Origin: an uncultured Oscillospiraceae bacterium
GTDB taxonomy: Bacteria > Bacillota > Clostridia > Oscillospirales > Ruminococcaceae
Direction: 5' to 3'
NCBI GenBank assembly: GCA_934486875.1
Contig: CAKSPU010000002.1
Location: 30,345-94,344 of the forward strand
DNA: 64,000 nt
Both the position numbers and the translations under genes were made by a program. Position 1 is the stretch's first letter. Every line of letters starts with the position of its first letter. Positions 36,906-44,935 of this stretch are shown here, piece after piece. The notes under the pieces are model-generated. The model was not told where the DNA came from and made no database searches. It saw only the letters and a program-made list of their open reading frames with translations.

Positions 36906-38339
36906 ATGACAAAGCTTAATATAAAGAAGATCGCAGCCCTCGGCTGTGCTGCCGCTATGATGAGTTCTCTCACAGCCTGCGGCGAAAAAACCACCTGGGG
37001 AGCTGTTATTGACGGCGTGCAGATACCTGCGGGCGTGTTCATCTATTACCTGGACAGCGCAAATTACGAGGCTCAGCAGAAGCTGGGTGAGCAGACCGAT
37101 ACATCTGCCGACCTCAGCCCCGAGGGTGCTGCCGCTCAGTCCTCCGAGACCGTAACACTGCCCCTCTACTCCTCTCAGATAGACGGCGTTGACGCAAAGC
37201 AGTGGGTGTATGACAGAGCCACCGAGCTTATGCAGGATTATGCCGCTGTTGAAGCCAAGTTTGACGAATACGGTCTTACCCTCACCGATGATGACAAGCA
37301 GTCCGCACAGGTCTACCTTGACCAGCTCTGGGACTATGCAGGCGATTATTACACCTCAATGGGCATCAGCGAAAATTCCTACAAGTCTATTTTCCTCAAC
37401 TCCGCCAAGAAGCAGAAGCTTTTCGAGACCATTTACTCCGAGGGCGGCGAGAGAGCCGTTTCCGATGACGAGATAAAGACATATCTTGATGAAAACTACG
37501 CTCTTATCAATTATATTGATGTTGAGCTGAAGGACGGCGAGGGCAATCTCCTCAAATCCGACGGCAAGGCTGAGCGTATGGAAATGCTCAACAGCTATAT
37601 GGAGCGCTATAAAAACGGCGAGGATTTTGACGAGCTTAACGCCGAGTATGTGACATATTACGAAAATCTGAAAAAGGCTGCCGAGGAAGCTGCTGCTGCC
37701 GAGGAAGCAGCCACTGCCGAGGAAGCAGAGGCTGCTGTCAATGCAGAGGAAACAGCTGCCGATGATACAGCAGAAACCACAGCAGAGGTCTCCCAGTCCC
37801 CCGCAGAAGCCGCACTTCCCTCCGATGACGAGGAAATGACCGAGGATACTGCCGAAACTGAGGCTCTTGCAGAGACTACAGCACCCGCAGAGACAGAAGC
37901 AGCGGAGGAAACCACCTCTCCCGATGAAGACGCTTCCGAGTTCGAGACATCAGCCGAGACTGATACATCTGCCGCAGAAACCACCGCAGCAGATGCTCAG
38001 ACAACACAGGTCGGCACTGTAGATTCCAATATGACCGTTATCGAAAAGGCGGACCGCACCGTTCCCTGTGCAGATGTTGCCAACAAGGTCTTTGACGAGA
38101 TGAACAAGGGCGATGTTCAGATAATCGAGACCGCCGACGGCGAGCATTATTATCTTGTTGTAAAGCTTGATATCCTTGAAGATGAAGAGTATTTCACAAG
38201 CGCAAGATCATCTCTTCTCTCCGAAATGAAGTCCGATGATTTCGACGGAATGGTTTCCGAATGGACTGCCGCTCAGACTGTTGAGAAGAATGCAGATTCC
38301 TATAAGAGATACGATCCCGAAAAGATGTTCAAGAGCTGA
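36906..38339 (+). CDS. PrsA/SurA-like foldase lipoprotein with acidic linker
   Basis: A 477-residue protein starting MTKLNIKKIAALGCAAAMM, with a lipoprotein signal whose lipobox is LTAC, so it is anchored to the outer face of the membrane. The mature N-terminus (WGAVIDGVQIPAGVFIYYLDS ... YGLTLTDDDKQSAQVYLDQL ... YSEGGERAVSDDEIKTYLDENYALINYIDVELKDG) resembles the chaperone part of PrsA/SurA-type parvulins. About 130 residues of Glu/Ala/Thr-rich low complexity follow (about 260-390), then a short C-terminal domain. No clear isomerase active site is visible. Likely an extracytoplasmic folding factor. Confidence 0.7.
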   Translation: MTKLNIKKIAALGCAAAMMSSLTACGEKTTWGAVIDGVQIPAGVFIYYLDSANYEAQQKLGEQTDTSADLSPEGAAAQSSETVTLPLYSSQIDGVDAKQWVYDRATELMQDYAAVEAKFDEYGLTLTDDDKQSAQVYLDQLWDYAGDYYTSMGISENSYKSIFLNSAKKQKLFETIYSEGGERAVSDDEIKTYLDENYALINYIDVELKDGEGNLLKSDGKAERMEMLNSYMERYKNGEDFDELNAEYVTYYENLKKAAEEAAAAEEAATAEEAEAAVNAEETAADDTAETTAEVSQSPAEAALPSDDEEMTEDTAETEALAETTAPAETEAAEETTSPDEDASEFETSAETDTSAAETTAADAQTTQVGTVDSNMTVIEKADRTVPCADVANKVFDEMNKGDVQIIETADGEHYYLVVKLDILEDEEYFTSARSSLLSEMKSDDFDGMVSEWTAAQTVEKNADSYKRYDPEKMFKS

Positions 38340-38358
38340 TAAATAATAGCTATATGAG

Positions 38359-38390
38359 TGACCGCAGAAATTATCTGCGGTCATTTTTGT
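38359..38390 (+). terminator. Terminator of the PrsA-like gene
   Basis: TGACCGCAGA (38359-38368), loop AATTA, TCTGCGGTCA (38374-38383), then TTTTTG. Confidence 0.9.
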
Positions 38391-38419
38391 AAATTGCCCG
38401 TAAAAAAATCAAAAAACAC

Positions 38420-38448
38420 TTGAAAAATTTTCCGCAAAGTGGTATTAT
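38420..38448 (+). promoter_or_regulatory. Promoter of the structured leader RNA
   Basis: TTGAAA (38420-38425), a 17-bp spacer and TATTAT (38443-38448). The start is expected near 38455, inside the palindrome that follows. Confidence 0.75.
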
Positions 38449-38452
38449 AGAA

Positions 38453-38488
38453 TGTAATATTACTATACATAGATATAGTAATATTACA
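38453..38488. promoter_or_regulatory. Palindromic operator candidate at the transcription start
   Basis: TGTAATATTACTATA and its exact complement TATAGTAATATTACA (15-bp arms) separated by CATAGA. Its position directly behind the -10 box is that of a repressor site of the GntR or similar dimeric type. The same bases could also fold as a 5' hairpin of the RNA. Confidence 0.6.
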
Positions 38489-38830
38489 GGCGGAAAATCC
38501 GCCGCAGACAGATGTGCCCTCCTGCGGAGCAGATTTGATAGGATAAAAACGGGTGCGGAAGCGTGCTTTTTTGGTGAAATGCTGTTTCATTTCACTTTCA
38601 GTTTGCTTTCACATAATTTACACATTGACAGGGTATTATATAAGCGTACTCAGAAATGAGTATGAATTTCATTTCAAACTTTTATCTGGACTGTGTTTAC
38701 CCCTCACAGCCTTATAAAAGAACCCCCTAATTTCGCCCACGGCGGTTTTACCCCGACCGTCGTGGGAATCCCCCATAATCCTATATCATGATCTTGCCCC
38801 CGCAGTCATATGGCTTCGGGGGCGCCTTTT
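38455..38830 (+). ncRNA. Candidate structured leader or small RNA upstream of the corC-like gene
   Basis: No credible gene lies in the 548 bp between 38340 and 38887. After the promoter there is a run of hairpins: 38489-38503; 38502-38527 with CCCTCC in the loop; 38691-38709 with loop TTTACCCCT; and 38736-38766, a 10-bp stem with loop TTTTACCCCGA. Unpaired C5 runs lie at 38723 and 38770. The last hairpin, 38796-38823, is followed by GCCTTTTAT and looks like a terminator 57 nt before the gene. It could be an attenuated leader of the downstream transporter-like gene or an independent sRNA. It does not match the M-box or Mn riboswitch motifs I know. Confidence 0.5.
38796..38830 (+). terminator. 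Terminator or attenuator before the corC-like gene
   Basis: GCCCCCG (38796-38802) pairs with CGGGGGC (38817-38823), tail GCCTTTTAT. CCGCAG within and beside the 5' arm (38800-38805) can instead pair with CTGCGG at 38863-38868, immediately before the AAAGG ribosome site, giving an alternative fold. Confidence 0.65.
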
Positions 38831-38887
38831 ATCTGTCTGACAATTTACGATGCAGGCGTTTCCTGCGGAAAGGTTTGATAATTTTTT

Positions 38888-40159
38888 ATGGAATATGTCG
38901 CGATAATTGTGCTGCTTGCGCTTTCGGCATTCTTTTCGTCATCGGAGACAGCGATATCGTCTGTCAACAAGATACGTCTCAAGCACGAGGCGGCGGAGGG
39001 AAACAAGAAAGCTGAACGGACGCTGAAGCTGGCGGAGGAGTATGACAAGACCATAACCACTATCCTTGTGGGCAACAACATTGTAAATATCCTCTCAGCC
39101 TCCCTTGCAACTCTCATCTGCACCACATTGTTTGCGGAAAAGTACGGAACGGGAACCGCCGCCGCCATATCAACAGTGGCAATGACACTGCTGGTACTTA
39201 TTTTCGGTGAGATCCTCCCCAAAAGCATTGCAAAACAGCACGCCGACACCATCGCTCCTGCGGTCAGCGGTGCCTTGAGATTTTTTCTGGTCGTGCTCAC
39301 CCCTGTGACCATATTTTTCGGCGCACTTCAGAAAGCTGCATCAAAGTTTTTCGGCAGCGGCAAGGGTGCTCCCTCAGTCACTGAGGACGAACTCAAATAC
39401 ATAATCGACGAGATCGAGGAAGAGGGCGTTCTTGAAGAGCAGGAGAGCGACCTGGTGCGTTCGGCTCTTGAATTTGATGATAAGAATATATCCGAGGTGC
39501 TCATTCCCCGTGTGCGCATAACCGCCGTTGAGCGTCACGACAGCATTGACCATATCCGTGACGTGTTCTTCAAGGAACAGTATTCCCGAATGCCCGTTTA
39601 CGAGAAGAATATCGACAACATCATCGGATTTATCCACGAGCGTGACTTTTTCAAGATGATAGTGAGCGACGAAAAGCCTGCGGATATCGAAAGCATAATC
39701 CACGAGCTTATCTACATAACCGAGTTTGCCACCGTTTCCGAGGTGCTTGCCCGTATGCAGAAGGAAAAGGTGCATATGGCGATAATCAAGGATCAGTACG
39801 GCGGAACCTACGGTATGGTAACAATGGAGGACCTTATTGAGGAGCTTCTCGGCGATATATATGACGAGGCTGACGAGGAGGAGCATTCCTGTGTCAAGCT
39901 GGCGGATAATGTATATGAATGTGCCGCAGAGCTCAATATAAGCGATTTCGAGGAATATGCGGAGCTGCCTGAAAATTCCATTGATACTGAAAGCTACACA
40001 ATGGGCGGCTGGGCAATGGAGCTTTTCGGACGCATTCCCGACAAGGGCGATGTGACCGAAAGCGGCAGATTTGTCATAGAGGTGCTTGATGCGGAGGACA
40101 ACAGGATAATACGAATGAAAGTCACCGTTAAGGACGAAGCACCCGAAAGCGAAGATTAA
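38888..40159 (+). CDS. CNNM/CorC (HlyC) family transporter protein
   Basis: A 423-residue membrane protein. Residues 1-180 form the DUF21/CNNM domain with three to four membrane segments (FFSSSETAISSVNKIRL, VGNNIVNILSASLATLI, LLVLIFGEILPKSIAKQHAD). A CBS pair (about 200-315) contains LIPRVRITAV and VHMAIIKDQYGGTYGMVTMEDLIEELLGDI, and a C-terminal CorC/HlyC domain completes it (about 335-415). Such proteins are implicated in magnesium or cobalt homeostasis, often as Mg2+ exporters. It follows a long structured leader, and its stop codon abuts MITE-like copy C. Confidence 0.92.
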   Translation: MEYVAIIVLLALSAFFSSSETAISSVNKIRLKHEAAEGNKKAERTLKLAEEYDKTITTILVGNNIVNILSASLATLICTTLFAEKYGTGTAAAISTVAMTLLVLIFGEILPKSIAKQHADTIAPAVSGALRFFLVVLTPVTIFFGALQKAASKFFGSGKGAPSVTEDELKYIIDEIEEEGVLEEQESDLVRSALEFDDKNISEVLIPRVRITAVERHDSIDHIRDVFFKEQYSRMPVYEKNIDNIIGFIHERDFFKMIVSDEKPADIESIIHELIYITEFATVSEVLARMQKEKVHMAIIKDQYGGTYGMVTMEDLIEELLGDIYDEADEEEHSCVKLADNVYECAAELNISDFEEYAELPENSIDTESYTMGGWAMELFGRIPDKGDVTESGRFVIEVLDAEDNRIIRMKVTVKDEAPESED

Positions 40160-40260
40160 TACTAATAACCAATAAAACTGTAGACAAAAAATCTTCGCAT
40201 AATCCATATATGCAAGATTATGCTCGATTTTTTGTACAGTTTTTAATTGGTTCTTAGTAT
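40159..40260. repeat. MITE-like element, copy C
   Basis: 102 bp with the same ends as copy B. The left end shares its first A with the TAA stop of the corC-like gene. Relative to copy B, one C-G pair of the hairpin is changed to T-A on both arms, so pairing is kept. It lies between the gene and the gene's terminator. Confidence 0.88.
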
Positions 40261-40284
40261 AAACGGTAATCAAACAAGCCATTT

Positions 40285-40315
40285 CAAGCCATCTCTCTGA
40301 GGTGGCTTGTTTTTC
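40285..40315 (+). terminator. Terminator of the corC-like gene
   Basis: CAAGCCA (40285-40291) and TGGCTTG (40303-40309), then TTTTTC. It was separated from its gene by insertion of copy C. Confidence 0.8.
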
Positions 40316-40325
40316 TGTATGTATA

Positions 40326-40369
40326 AAAAAGCAGTGGCTCAGGCAAATTGTCTGAGCCACTGCTTTTGT
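40326..40369. terminator. Terminator of the TPDQP-repeat protein gene, bidirectional
   Basis: GCAGTGGCTCAG and its complement (40331-40342 and 40352-40363) with A6 on the left and TTTTG on the right; on the minus strand it closes the gene that ends at 40383. Confidence 0.88.
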
Positions 40370-40382
40370 TTTGATTTGTCAA

Positions 40383-43151
40383 TCAGCTTTCATACTTGCT
40401 GCCGTCATACTTTCTTCTTGCTGCGAATACCAGAACGGCTGCGGAAGCCATAGCGGAGAGTGCAGCGAAGTTAAAGAAGCTGCGATCCTCGCCTGTCTTG
40501 GGGTTATCAACAGCGGAGTCGGTAAGAGGAACATCGGGATCCTCAATGTCGATGAAATCACCGAGAGGAACTTCAGTCTCTTCAATGTCAATGTAGTTTC
40601 CGAGAGGTGTATCAAAATCGGGAATGTTGACAAAGGTTGTATCCTCGGGCTGCTCCGGTGTAGTAGGCTGCTCGGGATTTACAGGCTGATTGGGAGTTAC
40701 AGGCTGATCGGGTGTAGTAGGCTGATCGGGTGTAGTAGGCTGATCAGGAGTTGTAGGCTGATCAGGAGTTGTAGGCTGATCAGGAGTTGTGGGCTGATCA
40801 GGAGTTGTAGGCTGATCAGGTGTAGTAGGCTGATCAGGATTTGTGGGCTGATCAGGAGTTGTGGGCTGATCAGGAGTTGTAGGCTGATCAGGATTTGTGG
40901 GCTGATCAGGAGTTGTAGGCTGATCGGGAGTTGTAGGCTGATCGGGAGTTGTAGGCTGATCAGGTGTAGTAGGCTGATCAGGATTTGTGGGCTGATCAGG
41001 ATTTGTGGGCTGATCAGGAGTAGTAGGCTGATCAGGATTTACAGGCTGATCGGGTGTAGTAGGCTGATCAGGAGTTGTAGGCTGATCAGGAGTTGTAGGC
41101 TGATCGGGAGTTGTAGGCTGATCAGGAGTTGAGGGCTGATCAGGAGTTATAGGCTGATCAGGTGTAGTAGGCTGATCAGAATTAGAGGGCTGATCAGGAG
41201 TTGTAGGCTTATCAGGTGTAGTAGGCTGATCGGGAGTTACAGGCTGATCGGGAGTTACAGGCTGATCGGGAGTTACAGGCTGATCAGGAGTTGTAGGCTG
41301 ATCAGGAGTTGTAGGCTGATCAGGAGTAGTAGGCTGATCGGGAGTTACAGGCTGATCAGGAGTTGTAGGCTTATCAGGTGTAGTAGGCTGATCAGGAGTT
41401 GAGGGCTGATCAGGATTTGTGGGCTGATCGGGAGTTACAGGCTGATCAGGTGTAGTAGGCTGATCAGGATTTGTGGGCTGATCAGGAGTTGAGGGCTGAT
41501 CAGGATTTGTGGGCTGATCAGGATTTGTGGGCTGATCAGGATTTGTGGGCTGATCAGGAGTTGAGGGCTGATCAGGAGTTGAGGGCTGATCAGGATTTGT
41601 GGGCTGATCAGGATTTGTGGGCTGATCAGGATTTGTGGGCTGATCGGGAGTTACAGGCTGATCAGGATTTGTAGGCTGATCAGGAGTTGAGGGCTGATCA
41701 GGAGTTGTAGGCTGATCAGGATTTGTGGGCTGATCGGGATTTGTAGGCTGATCGGGATTTGTAGGCTGATCAGGTGTAGTAGGCTGATCGGGATTTGTAG
41801 GCTTATCAGGGTTAGTAGGCTTATCAGGATTTACAGGTGCAACAGGAGTGCCGGGCTTGATGATATCCTTGATCTTGTCATTTTCCTCGTAAGGGCTTGA
41901 ACCGAACTCAATGCTTCCGGTAAAGCTCTTGGCAATGACCTGACCCTCAAAGTGATTATTAGAGTAGTTGTCAGCAGATGTAAGGTTGGAGTTGGGAGCG
42001 AGAAGGCTTCCTATGCCTGCACCTATCTGAACATTCTCAGCCTCGGTGACATTGATGAGCACCTTGGAGTTGCCGTACTTGTTGCCGCTGGTGAGCTGAC
42101 CTGTCGTAGCATAGCTTGTGCCCCAGCCGGCGCAGAGGTTAAGATCGCCGCTGCCTGTGATGTTTATGATAACGGAAGAACCGTCGGGAACATCGTAGTT
42201 TATAGCAAGATCAGATGTGCCGCCCTTGAGCGCCATAAATTCATCAACGGAAAGAGTGAATATATTTACATCAGTGTTGCCGCCCTTGAATGTAAGAGTG
42301 CCGTAATTGTTTCTGATATAGCTGCTTTCATCAGTGCTGCTCACGCCAACGCTGCCTTCAAGCTTTGACATCTGCCGGGAAGTGTTTCTCAGGTCTCTGA
42401 AAGCTTCGTTAAAGTCGATCTGACATTCCTCGCCTACAGCAGTCTTGGTATCATCGCCTGCATTGCCGTACATATTCTTGCCGACTTCGATGCTGGCTGC
42501 CTTGGTGTTGTTGAAGTACATATTTCCGCCTACTGCAACAACAGCCTTACCGTCACCCATATCAATGTTTCCGCCGCTGCCGTACTGGCTGTAGTCACCC
42601 TCGATGAATACAGTATAGCCCTTTGCAGCGTTCAAGAGAGCATTGGGATCAGCAGGCTTGCCGTCTGCGAGAGAGTAGAGAATTATCGGGTCTGCGGACA
42701 TTTCTTCGTCAGCAGCTTCGTCAGTCTGCTCGTCGGAGCTTTTGTCGGTCTCTTCGGAAACAGTCTCATCGGTCTGCTCCTCATAGCTTTCATCAGCCTC
42801 TTCGGAAACAGTCTCATCGGTCTGCTCCTCATAGCTTACATCGGCTTCTTCGTAAGCAGTATCCTCAGACTGTGCCTCATCTTCGGCATAAGCCTCTTCA
42901 TCATATGTAGTGGCAATATCATCGGCATTGTCCCCGTTAGCCTGCTCGTCAATGCCGCCGTCCTCACTGACATCACTGCTGTCATCGCCCTGATTTGTGT
43001 CAGAGATGGAGGTGCCTGCCATACCGCCTGTCAGGTCAATGGTTTCAGCGGAAACGCCGCCTGCCTGACTGTTGGCTGCAAATACGGTCAGCGCAAAAGC
43101 AAATGCACTGAGGGACTGGAAAACCTTGCGTTTTTTATCATTGTTATTCAT
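40383..43151 (-). CDS. Wall-anchored surface protein with about 65 TPDQP hexapeptide repeats
   Basis: A 922-residue protein. It has a signal peptide (1 to about 36) and a long acidic region (to about 155) with SYEEQTDETVSEE repeats. A globular beta-rich domain follows (about 160-425; VFIEGDYSQYGSGGNIDMGDGKAVVAVGGNMYF). About 65 hexapeptides of the form T/V/S-T/N-P-D-Q-P (about 440-835) and three PLGxxIDIE repeats come next. The end is a sorting signal: NPKTGED near 883, a hydrophobic stretch, then RRK. NPKTG is an LPXTG-type sortase motif variant, so it is probably linked to peptidoglycan with the repeats as a stalk. Ligand unknown. Confidence 0.82.
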   Translation of the reverse strand: MNNNDKKRKVFQSLSAFAFALTVFAANSQAGGVSAETIDLTGGMAGTSISDTNQGDDSSDVSEDGGIDEQANGDNADDIATTYDEEAYAEDEAQSEDTAYEEADVSYEEQTDETVSEEADESYEEQTDETVSEETDKSSDEQTDEAADEEMSADPIILYSLADGKPADPNALLNAAKGYTVFIEGDYSQYGSGGNIDMGDGKAVVAVGGNMYFNNTKAASIEVGKNMYGNAGDDTKTAVGEECQIDFNEAFRDLRNTSRQMSKLEGSVGVSSTDESSYIRNNYGTLTFKGGNTDVNIFTLSVDEFMALKGGTSDLAINYDVPDGSSVIINITGSGDLNLCAGWGTSYATTGQLTSGNKYGNSKVLINVTEAENVQIGAGIGSLLAPNSNLTSADNYSNNHFEGQVIAKSFTGSIEFGSSPYEENDKIKDIIKPGTPVAPVNPDKPTNPDKPTNPDQPTTPDQPTNPDQPTNPDQPTNPDQPTTPDQPSTPDQPTNPDQPVTPDQPTNPDQPTNPDQPTNPDQPSTPDQPSTPDQPTNPDQPTNPDQPTNPDQPSTPDQPTNPDQPTTPDQPVTPDQPTNPDQPSTPDQPTTPDKPTTPDQPVTPDQPTTPDQPTTPDQPTTPDQPVTPDQPVTPDQPVTPDQPTTPDKPTTPDQPSNSDQPTTPDQPITPDQPSTPDQPTTPDQPTTPDQPTTPDQPTTPDQPVNPDQPTTPDQPTNPDQPTNPDQPTTPDQPTTPDQPTTPDQPTTPDQPTNPDQPTTPDQPTTPDQPTNPDQPTTPDQPTTPDQPTTPDQPTTPDQPTTPDQPTTPDQPTTPDQPVTPNQPVNPEQPTTPEQPEDTTFVNIPDFDTPLGNYIDIEETEVPLGDFIDIEDPDVPLTDSAVDNPKTGEDRSFFNFAALSAMASAAVLVFAARRKYDGSKYES
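40651..41842 (-). repeat. Tandem 18-bp coding repeat array
   Basis: About 65 copies of an 18-bp unit encoding T-T-P-D-Q-P or variants at positions 1 and 2 (TN, TT, VT, ST). Many adjacent units are identical at DNA level and longer blocks recur, pointing to recent slippage and unequal exchange. The copy number is likely to vary between strains. Confidence 0.9.
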
Positions 43152-43213
43152 AAGATCGATCTCCTTTTTGTGGTGGGAAATAAATCAAATTGACATAGTA
43201 TCCTATGCTATTT

Positions 43214-43242
43214 ATTATAGCATAAATGTATTGAATTGTCCA
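43214..43242 (-). promoter_or_regulatory. Promoter of the TPDQP-repeat protein gene with overlapping palindrome
   Basis: TGGACA (43242-43237), a 17-bp spacer and TATAAT (43219-43214). TATGCTA and TAGCATA (43204-43224) form an inverted repeat over the -10 box, a possible operator. Confidence 0.72.
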
Positions 43243-43360
43243 GTATTTTCGTGTATTTTTACCGTTACGGATCATTTTTGTAGAGCTTAACAAAAGCAAA
43301 CGTTTACGATATGGCGATTGTTACAATTTGTGATAAAAACCTATAAAAATTATAGGCTTA

Positions 43361-44434
43361 TCAGATGTCACCATTTCGATGAAGTTCGATCTTTTTCTTC
43401 ATCATTTCGGGATTTGAAGCGTAAAGGACCGCTGTATCCTCAGAGATGATGCTCTCCGACAAAAGTCTGAATATTGCAGTGTCCATAGTCTGCATACCCT
43501 TTGAGGTCTGCATAACGGTCTCGATCTGATGTGTCTTGTGCTCACGTATCATCGTGCGAATGGCGCTGTTGACGGTCATCACCTCGAAAACGGGGTGGAG
43601 GGTTCCGTTTTTATCCGGCAGGAGCTGCTGGGAAACTACGGCTCTGAGCACCATTGAGAGCTGCATTCTGATCTGATGCTGCTGATTTGTGGGGAATGAG
43701 TCGATGATACGGTCAATGGTGTTCACAGCGCCCAGAGTGTGGAGGGTGGACAGCACCAGCTGACCTGTTTCTGCGGCGGTCATAGCAATGCTCATAGTCT
43801 CGTTGTCACGCATCTCGCCTAATAGAATGACATTGGGGGACTGCCTTAAGGCGGCTCTCAGAGCATCAGCATAGCTGTCGGTGTCAATGCCTATCTCACG
43901 CTGGCTGATGATGCTCTGCTTGTGCTTGTGGAGGAATTCGATAGGGTCCTCAATGGTCACGATATGCCCTCTGCGGCGGGAATTTATCCTGTCTATCATA
44001 CAGGTGAGGGTGGTGGATTTGCCGCTTCCCGCAGCACCTGTGATAAGTATGATGCCGTTGTTTGCGTCCGCAAGGGACATAATTTCCTCGGGGATATTCA
44101 GAGCACTGCTGTCGGGCAGCTCAAAAAGCACGTTTCTGAGCACCGCCGCAAGAGTGCTTCGCTGTCTGTAAACATTTACTCTGAATCGTCCCACTCCTGC
44201 GAATGAGAATGAGAAATCCATTTCCCTGCTCACTTCATCGGTCTTTTTATTGATATCCGCAAGCCCGAATATCTCGCTTATCATCTTTTCAGCGTCTGCG
44301 GGCATAACGATCTCGTTGTCCACGGCAATAACGTTTCCGAACACCTTGAAGCTCACCGCCGTGCCCGAAACGATGAAAATGTCCGATGCACCGAGACTGA
44401 CAGCCTCTTTCAGTATATCACTTATCGAAGTCAT
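43361..44434 (-). CDS. pilT: PilT-family type IV pilus ATPase
   Basis: A 357-residue hexameric ATPase of the PilT/VirB11 secretion family. Walker A is GAAGSGKST at 133-141, the Asp box IVTIEDPIEF, Walker B VILLGEMRD and the His box LSTLHTLGAVNTIDR. The C-terminus has SAIRTMIREHKTHQIETVMQT, close to the AIRNLIRE retraction signature of PilT. It would retract or depolymerise a type IV pilus. Three small membrane proteins with pilin-like starts lie directly upstream, but no PilB, PilC or prepilin peptidase is in the window. Confidence 0.93.
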   Translation of the reverse strand: MTSISDILKEAVSLGASDIFIVSGTAVSFKVFGNVIAVDNEIVMPADAEKMISEIFGLADINKKTDEVSREMDFSFSFAGVGRFRVNVYRQRSTLAAVLRNVLFELPDSSALNIPEEIMSLADANNGIILITGAAGSGKSTTLTCMIDRINSRRRGHIVTIEDPIEFLHKHKQSIISQREIGIDTDSYADALRAALRQSPNVILLGEMRDNETMSIAMTAAETGQLVLSTLHTLGAVNTIDRIIDSFPTNQQHQIRMQLSMVLRAVVSQQLLPDKNGTLHPVFEVMTVNSAIRTMIREHKTHQIETVMQTSKGMQTMDTAIFRLLSESIISEDTAVLYASNPEMMKKKIELHRNGDI

Positions 44435-44449
44435 AATAATTCCCCTTCC

Positions 44450-44935
44450 TTAAAATCCCTGCCATACGTTCAGCCGATCTTCCTCTTCATCGGAAGCTTC
44501 ATCTGCATAGACCACGGCTTTTCGGGTGATCTCATAGCTTCCCCGTCTGTCATCGGGGCTGCTGTCGATCTTCAGCTCAAGGTATATGTAAGCCCTGTCA
44601 TCAATGGGAGTTTTGCAGGTAACAGTGTAATATCCGTTTTCGTTTTCAAGGGTGATAAAATCAAGCCCGCTCACAAGAGCCTCGAAATTCATATCAAAAA
44701 GCCCCGAATCCGCAGCGACGGCAATGCAGCCGTCTATCCGGCTGAGCCTTATTTCGGTGAGATTTTCCGCATCACGGTATTTTGTGAGCCATTCCTCGCT
44801 TTTTTCCGTAAGCCTGCTTCCTCTGCCCGTGGCGGAAAGCGCCGCCGTGCCTATGACCGCAAGGGCGATTATGATAAAAACGGAAAGTATGGTCAGAAAG
44901 CCCGGAACACGTACAGCTTTTATCCTGTCATTCAT
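44450..44935 (-). CDS. Small membrane protein, pseudopilin-like
   Basis: 161 residues with one N-terminal membrane helix (PGFLTILSVFIIIALAVIGTAAL, about 11-33) and a globular outer part ending in a basic/acidic strand-rich section (YYTVTCKTPIDDRAYIYLELKID). It overlaps its upstream neighbour by ATGA and lies 15 bp before pilT, so it is probably a structural part of the same pilus-like machine. No family recognised with confidence. Confidence 0.6.
   Translation of the reverse strand: MNDRIKAVRVPGFLTILSVFIIIALAVIGTAALSATGRGSRLTEKSEEWLTKYRDAENLTEIRLSRIDGCIAVAADSGLFDMNFEALVSGLDFITLENENGYYTVTCKTPIDDRAYIYLELKIDSSPDDRRGSYEITRKAVVYADEASDEEEDRLNVWQGF

Noticed and set aside
38381-38590. Minus-strand open frame of 69 codons upstream of the corC-like gene
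   Set aside because: It overlaps the promoter and palindrome, has no ribosome site and resembles nothing.
38455-38887. M-box, yybP-ykoY or NiCo riboswitch
   Set aside because: I could not find the conserved core sequences of these classes as I know them; kept only as an unassigned structured RNA.
40371-41132. Plus-strand open frame with repeated LIRSCRLIRSC peptides
   Set aside because: It is the antisense of the 18-bp repeats of the surface protein; the repetitive composition is a by-product.
40651-41842. CRISPR-like regular repeats
   Set aside because: The unit is 18 bp with no unique spacers, is an exact multiple of three, and lies in frame inside a large gene with signal peptide and sorting signal.
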